Counted from the first letter of the stretch, positions 43,273-53,184 are shown. The stretch is 64,000 nt of DNA from Methanolobus sp. ZRKC5 (GCF_038446525.1 NZ_CP151792.1:1302001-1366000); one strand, 5' to 3'. Made by a program: numbers and translations. The notes: generated from the sequence alone by a model not told the origin.

Positions 43273-46200
43273 GATCTTCTCCTATAGGTAATGAAAAGTA
43301 AAATGTCGCTCCTTCATTGACCTTTCCCTCAGCCCATACCTTGCCACCATGCCTGCCCACTATACGTTGAACGATAGCAAGGCCAACACCTGTCCCCTCA
43401 AACTCTTTTTCGTTATGAAGACGTTGGAATATTCCAAATAGTTTGTGACTGTAACGGGGATCAAAACCCACACCATTATCCCTGACATAATAAACATTCA
43501 TACCGTCCTCAGTGTAAGTTCCGACATCAATTATGTTCTCTTCCCTGTGCATACTGTACTTCACAGCATTGGACAAAAGATTAATCCACAACTGCTTTAT
43601 TAAAGTAGGGTCTGCAAAACAAACAGGAAGATCGGATACTGTAAACACAAAACTCTTTTCATTTTCGCTTGCTACAAGATCATTAAAGACCGACTTGACC
43701 ATGGCATTCATATCAATGGCAACATGATTAATTTCATTCCTCCCAATCTTGGAAAGGGCCAGCAAGTCTGTGATGAGCTTATCCATCTTTTGAGTGTTTG
43801 TCCTGATCACATTGAACAGGCGCTCACCCTCTTCATCAAATTGGTCCTCATAGTCTTCCATTATTATCTTCGAAAAACCATCAATCGCTCTCAGGGGAGC
43901 ACGCAGGTCATGGGATACAGAATAAGCGAATGCCTCAAGCTCCTTGTTAGCTTCCTCCAATTGGAATGTACGTTCTACAACACGTTGTTCAAGTTCAGCA
44001 TTGAGCTTCCGAATTTCTTCCTCTGCCTGTTTACGTTTGTCGATGTCCTCTATCATGCCTATGAAGTACAAAGGTTTACCATCAGGAGAGTGCACCATCG
44101 TAACGGCTAAATTCACCCATACAGTCCTGCCATCCCTGCAAATGTACCTTTTCTCCATTGAATAGTCATTAATCTCTCCGGCAAGAACTTCTTCTACATA
44201 AGGAAGCTCTTTTTGGAGGTCCTCAGGATAGCTAATATCAGAAAAATTCATTTCAAGCAATTCTTGAGAATCATAACCTATGATATCACACAACCGCTGA
44301 TTGACCTGAATGAAACCACCATCCATATTACATTGACAAACGCCTACTGCCGCTTGCTCAAAAGTGGCACGGAAACGCTCCTCACTTTCACGCAGTTTAT
44401 CAGCGGCAAGTTTTCGCTCTGTGATATCTTGCATGGAACCGGTCAACTGTGCAACCTTGCCATCTTTCATGATTGTACGGGCAAGTGTGCGCACCCATTT
44501 GTGTATCCCTTTAGCTGATATAAGTTCCAGCTCAAGGTCATATGGTTCACCCTTTTCAATAGCATCGTGTATTGCTTTTTCGAGGATAACTTTTGAATCC
44601 AGAGAATAGAAACTCAATCCTATCTCTCTATTCGTTTCATCGTCAGGGTCAAGGTCATGAATATGGGCAACTTCAGGAGTCCATGTACCCTCGCCCGTGG
44701 AAACATCAAATTCCCAGCCACCAATCTTCGCGATGCTTCCTACTTCATTCAGCAGACGGTCCCTCTCATGAAGAGTTATCTCTATAGTCTTACGCTCAGT
44801 GATGTCCCTGAATATGGTAAGCTGCAGATTATCGTTGTCTGCTGTAATTATGTCACCGGAAACGAGAACATGTTTTTTTTCTTCGGCCTTTGTAATGACC
44901 TCAGCTTCAAAATTCCTTACAAACCCTTGATTCTGAAGCTGAGCGATATATTGCTCCCTTTTTGCAGGATCCAGCCAGAATTCTACATCTAGAGTGGTTC
45001 TACCAATAAGCTCTTCCCTGTCAAAGCCCATGTTCCTGAAGAAACTCTCGTTGACGTTGATAATTTTCTCATTGGATGTCGTCAATATCATGCCCTCCGG
45101 TACGGTGTTAAATATTCTGGAGAACATTTCCTCTGACTTTATAAGAGCTTCTTCAGCCTTTTTGCTTGCAGTTACGTCCCTCACACTAGCAAGAATACAT
45201 TTTTGGTCGTTCAACATCAAAGGCCGGGCATTTATCTCTACCGGAAATTCGGTTTCATCCTTGCGGACATGGACCCACTGGAATTGCATACCATAATCAA
45301 GAATTTCTTTTATAGGTGAAACTGAATTGTCACGCAAATTTGGAGCTGACAGGTCACAGGCAACCATCTCCAATAATTCTTCCTTCGAATAGCCATAACG
45401 TTCCAAAGCAACATTATTGGCATCCAATATCTGTCCACTTTCATCAATTAAGAACAACGCATCAGAATTGTTATCAAACAATTGATGATAACGGTTTTGA
45501 GACTCGGTCAAAGAAAACGTACGTTCCTTTACTTTCTTTTTAAGAGAAGTAGCATAACTAAGAAGAACATAGGCCATTGCCTACAGAAGAAAAACAATAA
45601 CAAGTCCGCTTTTTTTGAAAATATCCAATGGTTCTTCAATGGAAGCCGACCATCCCCCTACAGGAACAGCGGCGAGTTCCCATCCACCTTCAGGCAGGTC
45701 CACGAAATAGGTCATTGGAACCATCAGAAGCGTATCGTTGGAACCAACCAGAATCTGACCGGAGCCGTCACTTAGAACCATATTCAAGTTTTCAGATGAA
45801 GTATCCAATCCTGCTTCATGTAACAAAGGATGGACATCAAAAACAAGCACTGCCATCCCCCAGAGTGAATCGTTAAGGTAAACGGACTGTCGGAATACCA
45901 TACCAAAGCCACCCTGTCGCAATTCATAAGGGCCACTGATTGCTACCTCTTGCGTCTGAATGGTTCTTTGTACATCAATACGAACCTGTGGACGCTCATC
46001 GTTGATCAGATCATCAAGGTTTCTTCCTACAACAGCCTCATTGCCTGAAACAGGATAGACATACACTTCAGTGAACGTTGGAAATAACTGAATTGACCTG
46101 ACAACTGATGTACCGAAATACAAACCGGAGGCAAAACTTTCAAAATTTGCATCCAATTCATTTTCAGTAGGGTTTGCCTGAGCAAATGCTTCCAGTCCTT

Positions 46201-46438
46201 TAAGATGAGACAGATGCAGATTTACCTGATTTGTCAATGCAGCCCCATAAGAGATCAATTGCATTTCAACTTGAGCTTGCTGACCTTCCAACAAATGGTC
46301 CTGATATACAAGACTGGCCTGCCACCACACAAATAACAATAATACCAAAATTACTACTGCACCTAACAATGCTATGTGACTCTGGCCAATGCGTGACAAG
46401 ACATCAGATATCTTATGAGGTTTCCCGGACATCACCAT
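43256..46438 (-). CDS. CHASE/multi-PAS histidine kinase interrupted by one amber codon
   Basis: Read as one frame of 1,060 codons, the protein has TM1 (about residues 18-38), an extracellular CHASE-type sensor ([37 protein letters not shown]), TM2, four PAS domains with PACs, HisKA ([16 protein letters not shown]) and HATPase ([28 protein letters not shown]). One TAG at 45583-45581 falls inside TM2, between FLL and [10 protein letters not shown], in an otherwise uninterrupted frame. The organism carries a pyrrolysine-type gene, so the codon may be read as pyrrolysine; otherwise the gene is split into a sensor fragment and a cytoplasmic kinase that could restart at the ATG at 45577. Confidence 0.75.
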
Positions 46439-46808
46439 AATTGCGCCCCTCCGCCTACTTTCTCTTTTTACTTAGTCTTAAAATATCCATTTATCAGGAA
46501 CCATCCAAATCAATATGGTTACAGAATTCCCCTGTCAATTGCATTAACCCAAAACAATGGATACGAGCATATATGCTTTATTACTTAGTTAATGAAATAT
46601 TGAATGCTTTCATAAATAAATTTTTGGTTTAGTGAATAACAAAAACTATGATTACGATTTTGTATTTATTATATAAGAGCACAGATATGACAAAGAGACT
46701 GTAATAAACATCATAAGCAAATTTTTCCACTTGTCTTTAGTATTGATAATAACAGATAAATAGAGAAAACTGACAATAATAAGTTGTAATGATTTTTTGC
46801 GTCTTTAT
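46439..46808. other. Intergenic region before tRNA-Cys
   Basis: The stretch divides the kinase gene (minus) from the tRNA-Cys gene (plus). It is AT-rich; TTATATAAGAGC near 46668 could be a promoter element for one of them. No coding frame is convincing. Confidence 0.35.
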
Positions 46809-46881
46809 GCCGAGGTGACAGAGTGGCTAATGTGACCGCCTGCAAAGCGGTTTTTCGGGAGTTCGAATCTCTCCCTCGGCA
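46809..46881 (+). tRNA. tRNA-Cys (GCA)
   Basis: Acceptor GCCGAGG pairs with CCTCGGC (46874-46880). The anticodon stem ACCGC/GCGGT encloses CTGCAAA (anticodon GCA), and the T arm is GGGAG TTCGAAT CTCTC with one G-T pair. Length 73 nt. The discriminator read from the sequence is A (46881), while U is the common identity base of tRNA-Cys. The gene lies 24 bases before cysS. Confidence 0.93.
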
Positions 46882-46905
46882 TCCTATATATAAGGAAGTT
46901 TTACT

Positions 46906-48342
46906 GTGACACTAAATGTTTACAATACATTAACGAGAAGTATAGAGGAATTTATCCCCTTTCACGGAAAAAAAGTGAATATGTATGTTTGCGGCCCCAC
47001 AGTATATGACCACTGCCACCTGGGACATGCAAGAAGTTACGTTTCTTTTGATGTCATAAGAAAATATCTTATTTACAGAGGATATGATGTCAACTACATC
47101 TCCAACATAACAGATGTCGATGACAAGGTGATAAACAGGGCAAGAGAAACAGGCGAAGACCCCTTTGTGCTGTCCCGCAAGTTCACTGAATCCTTCATAG
47201 AGGACATGGAAACCCTCTCAGTGCTGGCTCCTGACACTCAGCCAAAGGTCACAGAACACATTCCCGAGATCATCGAAACTGTTGGAACATTAATAGAAAA
47301 CGGTACAGCGTACGTGACCCACAAAGGCAATGTGTATTATGATCTGACAAAATCAATGGACAAGATAGGCATACTGAGCCATCAGACCGTGGAAGGACTT
47401 ATGGAAGGCTCAGGGAACAGGATCGATGTGGAAAATGACAAGAGCTATCAGCTTGATTTCGTTCTCTGGAAATCTGCCTCTGAAAATGAACCCGGATGGG
47501 AAAGCCCGTGGGGGTGGGGACGCCCGGGATGGCACATCGAGTGTTCCTTCATGTCAATGAAATACGGTTCAGAGCAATTGGACATACACGGCGGCGGTAT
47601 GGACCTTATTTTTCCGCATCATGAAGCGGAAATACATCAATCTGAAAGCTGCAGCGGAGAACATCCATTCAGCAAGTACTGGTTGCATAATGGGTTCCTG
47701 ACCATCCATAAAGAAAAAATGTCGAAATCCCTTGGTAATTTCTTCACAATTAAAGAGGTGCTCAGTAAATTCTCCCCCGGAACTATAAGGTTCTTCATAG
47801 TCTATACACAATACAGAAGTACTATAGATTTCAGCGAGGAGACCCTGAAAGAAGCTGGCAGGGCAAGAAAGAGATTACTAAATACGATATCAAACGTAAA
47901 ACATGCCCTGAAAAAAGCCCATGAAGATGGAAATGATAACGGACTTACGGATTTAATAAGTGAAACCAGGGATGCATTCATCAATTCCATGGATGATGAT
48001 TTCAACACAAGAGAAGCAATTGGAAATCTTTTTGTGTTCTCTCGTAAGATAAATTCTATAATTACCAGTGAAAAACCAGGCCGCTTATCACTTGAAAAAA
48101 TACTGGAATTCTATTCAGAGATCAACGAAGTACTTGGAATACTTACAGAGGATGAAAAACCAGCTTCCGAAGATGTTGCAAATGGTCTGTCAGAGGAAGA
48201 TATTACGGAAATGATAGGACTCCGGGAAAAGGCACGTGAAGAAAAAGACTGGGCAAAATCCGATGCAATCCGGGATAACCTTAAGGAAAAAGGAATTTTT
48301 ATCGAGGATAGGAAAGATGGTATCCGGTGGAAACGGATGTAA
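46906..48342 (+). CDS. cysS: Cysteinyl-tRNA synthetase
   Basis: The 478-residue class I synthetase has the HIGH-type motif CHLGHARSYVSFD (about residue 37), zinc ligands CGPTVYDHC, ECSFMSMKYG and HHEAEIHQSE, and KMSKSLGN (about 268). It starts at GTG with AAGGAAG upstream and immediately follows tRNA-Cys, so enzyme and substrate are probably co-transcribed. Some Methanosarcinales have both this enzyme and the SepRS route to Cys-tRNA. Confidence 0.97.
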   Translation: MTLNVYNTLTRSIEEFIPFHGKKVNMYVCGPTVYDHCHLGHARSYVSFDVIRKYLIYRGYDVNYISNITDVDDKVINRARETGEDPFVLSRKFTESFIEDMETLSVLAPDTQPKVTEHIPEIIETVGTLIENGTAYVTHKGNVYYDLTKSMDKIGILSHQTVEGLMEGSGNRIDVENDKSYQLDFVLWKSASENEPGWESPWGWGRPGWHIECSFMSMKYGSEQLDIHGGGMDLIFPHHEAEIHQSESCSGEHPFSKYWLHNGFLTIHKEKMSKSLGNFFTIKEVLSKFSPGTIRFFIVYTQYRSTIDFSEETLKEAGRARKRLLNTISNVKHALKKAHEDGNDNGLTDLISETRDAFINSMDDDFNTREAIGNLFVFSRKINSIITSEKPGRLSLEKILEFYSEINEVLGILTEDEKPASEDVANGLSEEDITEMIGLREKAREEKDWAKSDAIRDNLKEKGIFIEDRKDGIRWKRM

Positions 48343-48442
48343 GACTTAAAGCAAAAGCATACGTTACAACCTCATATTGCAAGCATCTAATCATTTAGGA
48401 TAAAAATCTATTTTTTGAGTTATTGATGGTAATGAAAGTTGA

Positions 48443-49114
48443 TTATAGATCCAACACTTTTTTATCCTTGAGCGAGGCAGTGATCTTGTCCACAGCATCT
48501 CCTGCATTCTCTGCATAAATGTCGGCTCCGATATTGTAAGCCCACTCTTTAGTTACAGGTGCGCCGCCAACCATTGTTTTGACGTTGCGCCTGAAACCTG
48601 CCTCATTTAGTTCCTCCTCTATACGTCTCTGATTGATCATCGTAATGGTCATAAGTGCTGACGAAGCTACAACATCTGCTTTAACTTCCTTTGCCTTTAT
48701 TACATAATTCTCTATAGGCACGTCCCTGCCAAGGTCCACGACATTATAACCTGCAATCTTGAGCGCTGTTACAACAATGTCCTTTCCTATGGAATGGATA
48801 TCACCTTCAATTGTGCCTATAACAACTGTGCCTTTTGACTTGGGTTTAGAGCCCGTCCTGTCCAGTTCAGGTAACAGTATGTCAATTGCTGCCTGCATTG
48901 CATCAACCGCTGCACTAACATGAGGAAGGAATACTTTGCCTGCTGCAAACTGTTCACCCACAGCTGTCATTGCCGCTGTGAACCCTTCTTCAATGAGTTC
49001 GGAAGGGTCCATACCTGCATCAAGGGCTTCGGTAGCAATCTTTTTTGCTGCTTTATCATCAAATTCCATGACAGCTTTTTTTGCCTTGGCAATAATCTCT
49101 TGCTTTTTAAGCAT
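48443..49114 (-). CDS. Methyltransferase corrinoid protein (MttC/MtbC class)
   Basis: The 223-residue protein has the N-terminal helical cap (EEGFTAAMTAVGEQFAAGKVFLPHV) and the B12-binding domain with D-x-H-x2-G in EGDIHSIGKD (His ligand, about residue 108), SALMTITMINQRR and TMVGGAPVTKEWA. It accepts a methyl group from a substrate-specific methyltransferase and hands it to CoM through MtbA or a relative. It is intact, unlike the MttC copy 2 kb away, and is transcribed in the same direction as mtbA. The substrate could be a methylamine or a quaternary amine such as glycine betaine; the sequence does not settle it. Confidence 0.9.
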   Translation of the reverse strand: MLKKQEIIAKAKKAVMEFDDKAAKKIATEALDAGMDPSELIEEGFTAAMTAVGEQFAAGKVFLPHVSAAVDAMQAAIDILLPELDRTGSKPKSKGTVVIGTIEGDIHSIGKDIVVTALKIAGYNVVDLGRDVPIENYVIKAKEVKADVVASSALMTITMINQRRIEEELNEAGFRRNVKTMVGGAPVTKEWAYNIGADIYAENAGDAVDKITASLKDKKVLDL

Positions 49115-49549
49115 TGGAATTTCCTTTTTACTCTAGTCTGCAACCTTCTTAATGAAAAAGAGGTGTAGAAACAATCAATAAAATTACTAGAAAGATAAGT
49201 TATATAGAATAAACTGAGTGCAATGTGTCTATTGCATATGAATGTAGAAAAGAGAAAGTAATATGCAATTATCCTTGCAATATTACAGCGTGCTTGTAAT
49301 ACTAGAGTTGAATATTGTACATCTCAGATTAGAAAAATACATCCCTTACAAGTTCAGAAGAGAAAATCGGTTTTTAGAATTCCAAACGCCTTTGCTTAGT
49401 ACAGAGGAGTGTGGAGATGGAATTCTATAGAGGCCATTGGATGGATATAGACACTTTATGTTTAAGAAAGGACTATTCTTCAGCCCCGAATTCTAACTAC
49501 ATAAACTAATACAATGGACCTGATCATAACCTAATAACTGAATAAATGA
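49115..49549. other. Intergenic region upstream of the corrinoid gene
   Basis: About 430 bases separate the mtbA 3' end from the corrinoid gene start (minus strand). It is AT-rich and should hold the promoter and a long leader of the corrinoid gene, as is usual for methyltransferase operons. I see no coding frame and no clear operator. Confidence 0.35.
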
Positions 49550-49603
49550 TTTCTCCGGGAAGATATGTTATGACTACTCACATGAAGGATTCACCCGGAG
49601 AAA
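49550..49603 (-). terminator. Hairpin at the 3' end of mtbA
   Basis: Ten-base perfect arms TTTCTCCGGG (49550-49559) and CCCGGAGAAA (49594-49603) lie eleven bases beyond the mtbA stop on the minus strand. The 34-base loop is long for an intrinsic terminator and there is little T-run, so it may serve as a 3' end or stability element. Confidence 0.5.
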
Positions 49604-49613
49604 CTGTCGACTA

Positions 49614-50633
49614 TCAATATTTGTGGCTCTTTGCCATCTCTACCATTGACTGGAGGTTCTCGGTTGGAGTCTTGCTCACAATACCGCATCCAGGTGCCAG
49701 CAGACCAATTCCTGCATCCAGAACCTTCTGTGACTCTTCCTTGATCTCCTCAGGTGTTCTGTTCCAGAGCATGTTAACAGGATCGAGGTTACCGACGATG
49801 ACAGCATTTTTCACATTTCCGACAGCTGTTGCAGCATCTACGTTCTGGTCAACACTGATACCGTCCACACCACATGTTTCCATGACTCCAAGACCCTGGG
49901 TTGTGTCACCACAAACGTGCAGTACTGTTGGAACATTCAGCTCACGCATAGCATCACAGACCTTCTTGTGGAAAGGTACCACGAACTTCTCGTAGAACTC
50001 ATTACCGATAAGCTGTGGACTTGCAGTTGGGTCTATGAGAACCATTGTGTCTGCACCGCTCTCTACCATCTTCTTTGCATATGCAACACTGAACTCAGTT
50101 GTGAATTCCATGAGCGCAAGACCAAATTCTTCCTTTGTCATAATAGCCATGAACCACTCGTCACCATTGATGTGCTGAGCAAGGGAGAAAGGACCGATCA
50201 TACTACCCATAATAGGGAGTTCGTCTCCATATTTGTCTGCAAGGATCTTGATAGCATCACATACGACATTAATCCTGCCGTTGTCAAGTGTGTAGCCTTT
50301 GAGCTTTTCGATGTCTTCCATACTACTTACAACGTGACCAATCACGGATGGCTGCTGTACCTCTGTACCATCTTTGATCTCACAGCCAAAGAACTCAGCT
50401 TCTGCGGTGATATCGAAAGGCACGCGTACAGCTTCAAAGCCTACTACGGTGTGACCTGCTTCGGCAAGTGTTGCCATCTTTTGAGCGTCATAGTTTGCTT
50501 CAGGCCAGGCAGCGCCACAGGCTTCCATCTGATCTACAGTTCCGGTCTGAGTTACGGATACTGCAGGCATCCTGTCAACTGACTGACCGGTTAATGCACG
50601 TGCTAATCTTTCTTTTGGTGTATATTCTGTCAT
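49614..50633 (-). CDS. mtbA: Methylcobamide:CoM methyltransferase MtbA
   Basis: The 339-residue protein of the UroD fold begins [16 protein letters not shown] and has the zinc ligands His and Cys in [11 protein letters not shown] (about residue 237) and Cys in [12 protein letters not shown] (about 314), which activate coenzyme M. It moves methyl from methylated corrinoid proteins to CoM, the entry point of methylamine methanogenesis. Its sequence resembles MtbA (methylamine type) more than MtaA (methanol type). The upstream spacing to a small gene and the broken mttC suggests it was part of a trimethylamine gene group. Confidence 0.88.
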   Translation of the reverse strand: MTEYTPKERLARALTGQSVDRMPAVSVTQTGTVDQMEACGAAWPEANYDAQKMATLAEAGHTVVGFEAVRVPFDITAEAEFFGCEIKDGTEVQQPSVIGHVVSSMEDIEKLKGYTLDNGRINVVCDAIKILADKYGDELPIMGSMIGPFSLAQHINGDEWFMAIMTKEEFGLALMEFTTEFSVAYAKKMVESGADTMVLIDPTASPQLIGNEFYEKFVVPFHKKVCDAMRELNVPTVLHVCGDTTQGLGVMETCGVDGISVDQNVDAATAVGNVKNAVIVGNLDPVNMLWNRTPEEIKEESQKVLDAGIGLLAPGCGIVSKTPTENLQSMVEMAKSHKY

Positions 50634-50808
50634 AGATAGGTGCTCCTATTATTGGTATTGATTTTCCATTCTGAATAGATAATTAGTATTGGAATTATGT
50701 AAAAGTTGTAATTGGTGAATACAATGAATCCCGTATCTGCACTCTTTGAAGACTCAATTGATTACAGATTCACATGCCTGCTGTGAATAAAAGTATTCAA
50801 AATCCACT

Positions 50809-50943
50809 TTATCGTACATGCCCTCTAACCAAATGAATAGCATTTTCATAAGCGTGAGACATTTCATGCATCTTGAATTCCCGTGACATCTTTAGCAACA
50901 ATGATAGGTTTTCAAGTAATTCCTTAGATTCAATAAGAACCAT
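50809..50943 (-). CDS. 44-residue small protein in the methylamine cluster
   Basis: ATG at 50943 is preceded by TAAGGAGTATCAAA, a strong ribosome site. The product (MVLIESKELLENLSLLLKMS at the start) is a helical, amphipathic peptide with Met, His and Glu (FKMHEMSHAYENAIH). No family is recognised. It lies between mtbA and the broken mttC, on the same strand. The 175 bases to mtbA and 110 bases to mttC hold no other frame. Confidence 0.55.
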   Translation of the reverse strand: MVLIESKELLENLSLLLKMSREFKMHEMSHAYENAIHLVRGHVR

Positions 50944-51053
50944 TTTGATACTCCTTAGATAGGTTCTTTTTCATATTTGTGTACTTAGATTGAATATGTA
51001 TTGAGAATCAGAGGGGGTACTTAGTACCCCTCTGAAAAATACTCTCATTAATC

Positions 51054-51903
51054 TCAGAACATTGCACTCATTTTTGCTACTGTATCTGTTGCATTCTCTC
51101 CGTAGATATCTGCACCGATCTTGGTTGCCCAGTCCTGCGTAACAGGAGCAACGCCAACCATTGTCTTAATAGATTCGCGAATGCCTGCTTCTTTAAGCTG
51201 TTCCTCTATCTGGATCTGGCTGACCATTGTAGTAGTCATAAGAGCTGAAGAAGCTACTACATCTGCACCGACTTCTTTTGCTTTTTCAACAGTAACTATT
51301 CAGCCTACCACAATTAGCCTATTGATACTGATTTAATCAAAACGGAGATGTTTGCTCACTAACAACCTAAGAATCAAAAAAGCAATCAATGGCAACAATC
51401 AAAATTAATGATCCTAATAAAATGTAGGTCTCAACTTTTTGTCAAGATTGCTATTGATAGTGTTTTTATCAGGCTGAATAGTTACTTTCAACATAGTTTT
51501 TGATAGCAACATCTCTTCCAAGGTTAATGACCTGGAATCCAGCTATCTTGAGCATTGTTGCGACGATATCCTTTCCTATTGAGTGAATGTCTCCCTCAAT
51601 AGTACCGATGACGACCTTGCCCTTACTTTTTGTTTCTGAACCTCTCTTTTCAAGTTCAGGAGTAAGGACAGCTACACCAGCACTCATTGCTTCTGATGCT
51701 GCTATTACATGAGGAAGGAAAAGTGTACCTGCTTCAAATTGGTCCCCTACATTATTCATTGCAGCAGTGAAGCCATCATTGATGAGATCAACAGGATCAA
51801 CATCTGCATCCAGAGATTCCTGTGCAACTGCTGCAGCTAATTCACCATCAAATTCCATAATCGCTTCTTTTGCTTTCGCAATAATTTCTTCTTTTGTTAC
51901 CAT
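51054..51903 (-). pseudogene. mttC: mttC corrinoid protein gene split by a MITE
   Basis: The two coding parts, 51903-51486 (MVTKEEIIAKAKEAIMEFDG to AIKNYVE) and 51291-51054 (VEKAKEVGADVVASSA to SAMF), join perfectly when the 194-bp MITE and one copy of its 8-bp duplication are removed, giving a full corrinoid protein with EGDIHSIGKD. The N-terminal half keeps the cobalt-ligand His but loses the end of the B12 domain, so no functional product is expected. A V replaces the second G of the common MVGGAP motif (MVGVAP). It lies 33 bases downstream of mttB. Confidence 0.92.
51292..51485 (-). mobile_element. 194-bp MITE, copy 3, inside mttC
   Basis: This copy lies in inverse orientation to the other two. 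Its ends GTAACTATTCAGCCT and AGGCTGAATAGTTAC are inverted repeats (15 bases), and the flanks are a perfect 8-bp duplication TTTCAACA (51284-51291 and 51486-51493). The end at 51292 has drifted slightly inside the repeat (CTACC instead of CTGGC). The element is non-coding and adds stops to mttC in all relevant frames. Confidence 0.95.
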
Positions 51904-51936
51904 AATATTGCCTCTTATTATCAATAAATTAATCAA

Positions 51937-53010
51937 TTATTCTTCTGCTTCCTTTTCATCAACTTTTGCAACGACTGCCTTCATCTCTTTGAGAATATCA
52001 GCATCAATTGGCTTGACCTGATGATTCTCCAGTATGTCTGTTACTTTTTCATGTGCCACAGTTGCAAGGTCCTTAGAACCTGCTCTTTCCCAGTCTCCAG
52101 ACATCTGCCTGTTAATAAGATCAGGATGTGAAGGTAGATTGATATTTTTCATCGTGCTTTTGTGAGCAAGGAAGTGACCACCAAATCCTGTATCCTTGAT
52201 CGCATCATATGCGAGTGTGTCTTCTGTAATAGGAACACCGTTCCTGGATTTCATGATCATGCTTATGAAATCATTATCCATCACAAGCTGTTCAAGTGAA
52301 AAGGTCATACCGAGCTCAAGCATACCTGCACCATATATTACGCTGGCACCTGCATACGCAGGGATCATAGCAGTAATGGTTTTCTCATGCCCAGCCTGAG
52401 CATCAGGTATCTTGGCATCTCCCTACGAGCCTGCAACGATACATGGAAGATTATAGTACTGCGCCAGCTTTGCAGCTCCTGCGCTTATAACTCCAAGTTC
52501 CGGAGATCCAACAGGTGCTGATCCACCTTTTATGTCAAAAGTAGTTGTGGAACTGCCATAGAAAGTAGGATGTCCTGGCTTGAAAAGCTGGGTTAGAACC
52601 ACACCAGCGAGGACTTCAGCATTATGAGTTACAAGTGTTCCTGCCAGATGTACAGGTGATGATGCTGCACTCATTGCCATACTCAGAACCATCATTGGCA
52701 TACCATGCTTAGTAGCCTGGAGCGCCATTTCACAAATTACAAAATCCAGCTCAAGAGGACTTGTAGGACATCCACCCAGTGTGAACAAAGGTTTATTGAG
52801 AGCTGCTGCTTCGTCTCCGCCATAGAATGCCTTGGTCAACTCAAAATAATCTGGTACTTTGTCAAACTCCGGGTCCAGAAGAAGGTGTTTTGAAGTATTC
52901 TCCATAAGTGTAATTACTTCATGCATTGTCCTGGAAACCGGTTCACCAGCCAGATCCATTGCAGAGACAGGAGAACAAAGGAAACTGATGTTAGATGCCC
53001 AGTCTGCGAT
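51937..53010 (-). pseudogene. mttB: Trimethylamine methyltransferase mttB, 5'-deleted, with amber codon
   Basis: The remaining frame codes for the C-terminal two thirds of MttB: ADWASNISFLCSPVSAMDLAG, GGCPTSPLELDFVICEMALQ, AGTLVTHNAEVLAGVVL, KGGSAPVGSPELGVI and LPCIVAGS (each the start of a longer block). It then meets TAG at 52425-52423 and continues [15 protein letters not shown] to the normal end ([11 protein letters not shown]). The amber stands exactly where MttB proteins carry pyrrolysine. About 150 N-terminal residues are missing: homology ends at about 53010 and the frame hits a stop just beyond. No start codon or ribosome site remains, so it is a pseudogene despite the intact pyrrolysine context. 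Confidence 0.92.
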
Positions 53011-53019
53011 GGAAATGTT

Positions 53020-53184
53020 CTACGACCAATGATAATATCAATGGATAATTTTTTGCTGTTAGGGTTTTTCAAGCATAATGGGATCTACGGAAACAAAGAG
53101 CTGATGAGCTATGACAAAAAAGCTATTGACTGGGGTAGAGAGTTGTGTCAGCATTACATAAACATTTCAGAACCTGTTCAGTAG
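53020..53184 (+). pseudogene. Tail of a methyltransferase regulator gene
   Basis: The plus-strand frame RPMIISMDNFLLLGFF, KHNGIYGNKELMSYDKKAI and WGRELCQHYINIS aligns well with the last 50 residues of the next gene (PEIIINDGEMAIIFF, NQNGKYDYREL, WGSELFEYYKGIS). The rest of the gene, including the DNA-binding domain, is gone, and the frame begins right at the point where mttB homology ends on the other strand. This is a deletion joint between two divergent genes. Confidence 0.85.

Noticed and set aside
43533-45543. Many plus-strand open frames opposite the PAS kinase
   Set aside because: They overlap conserved kinase domains completely, lack ribosome sites and have no protein-like motifs; they are antisense shadows.
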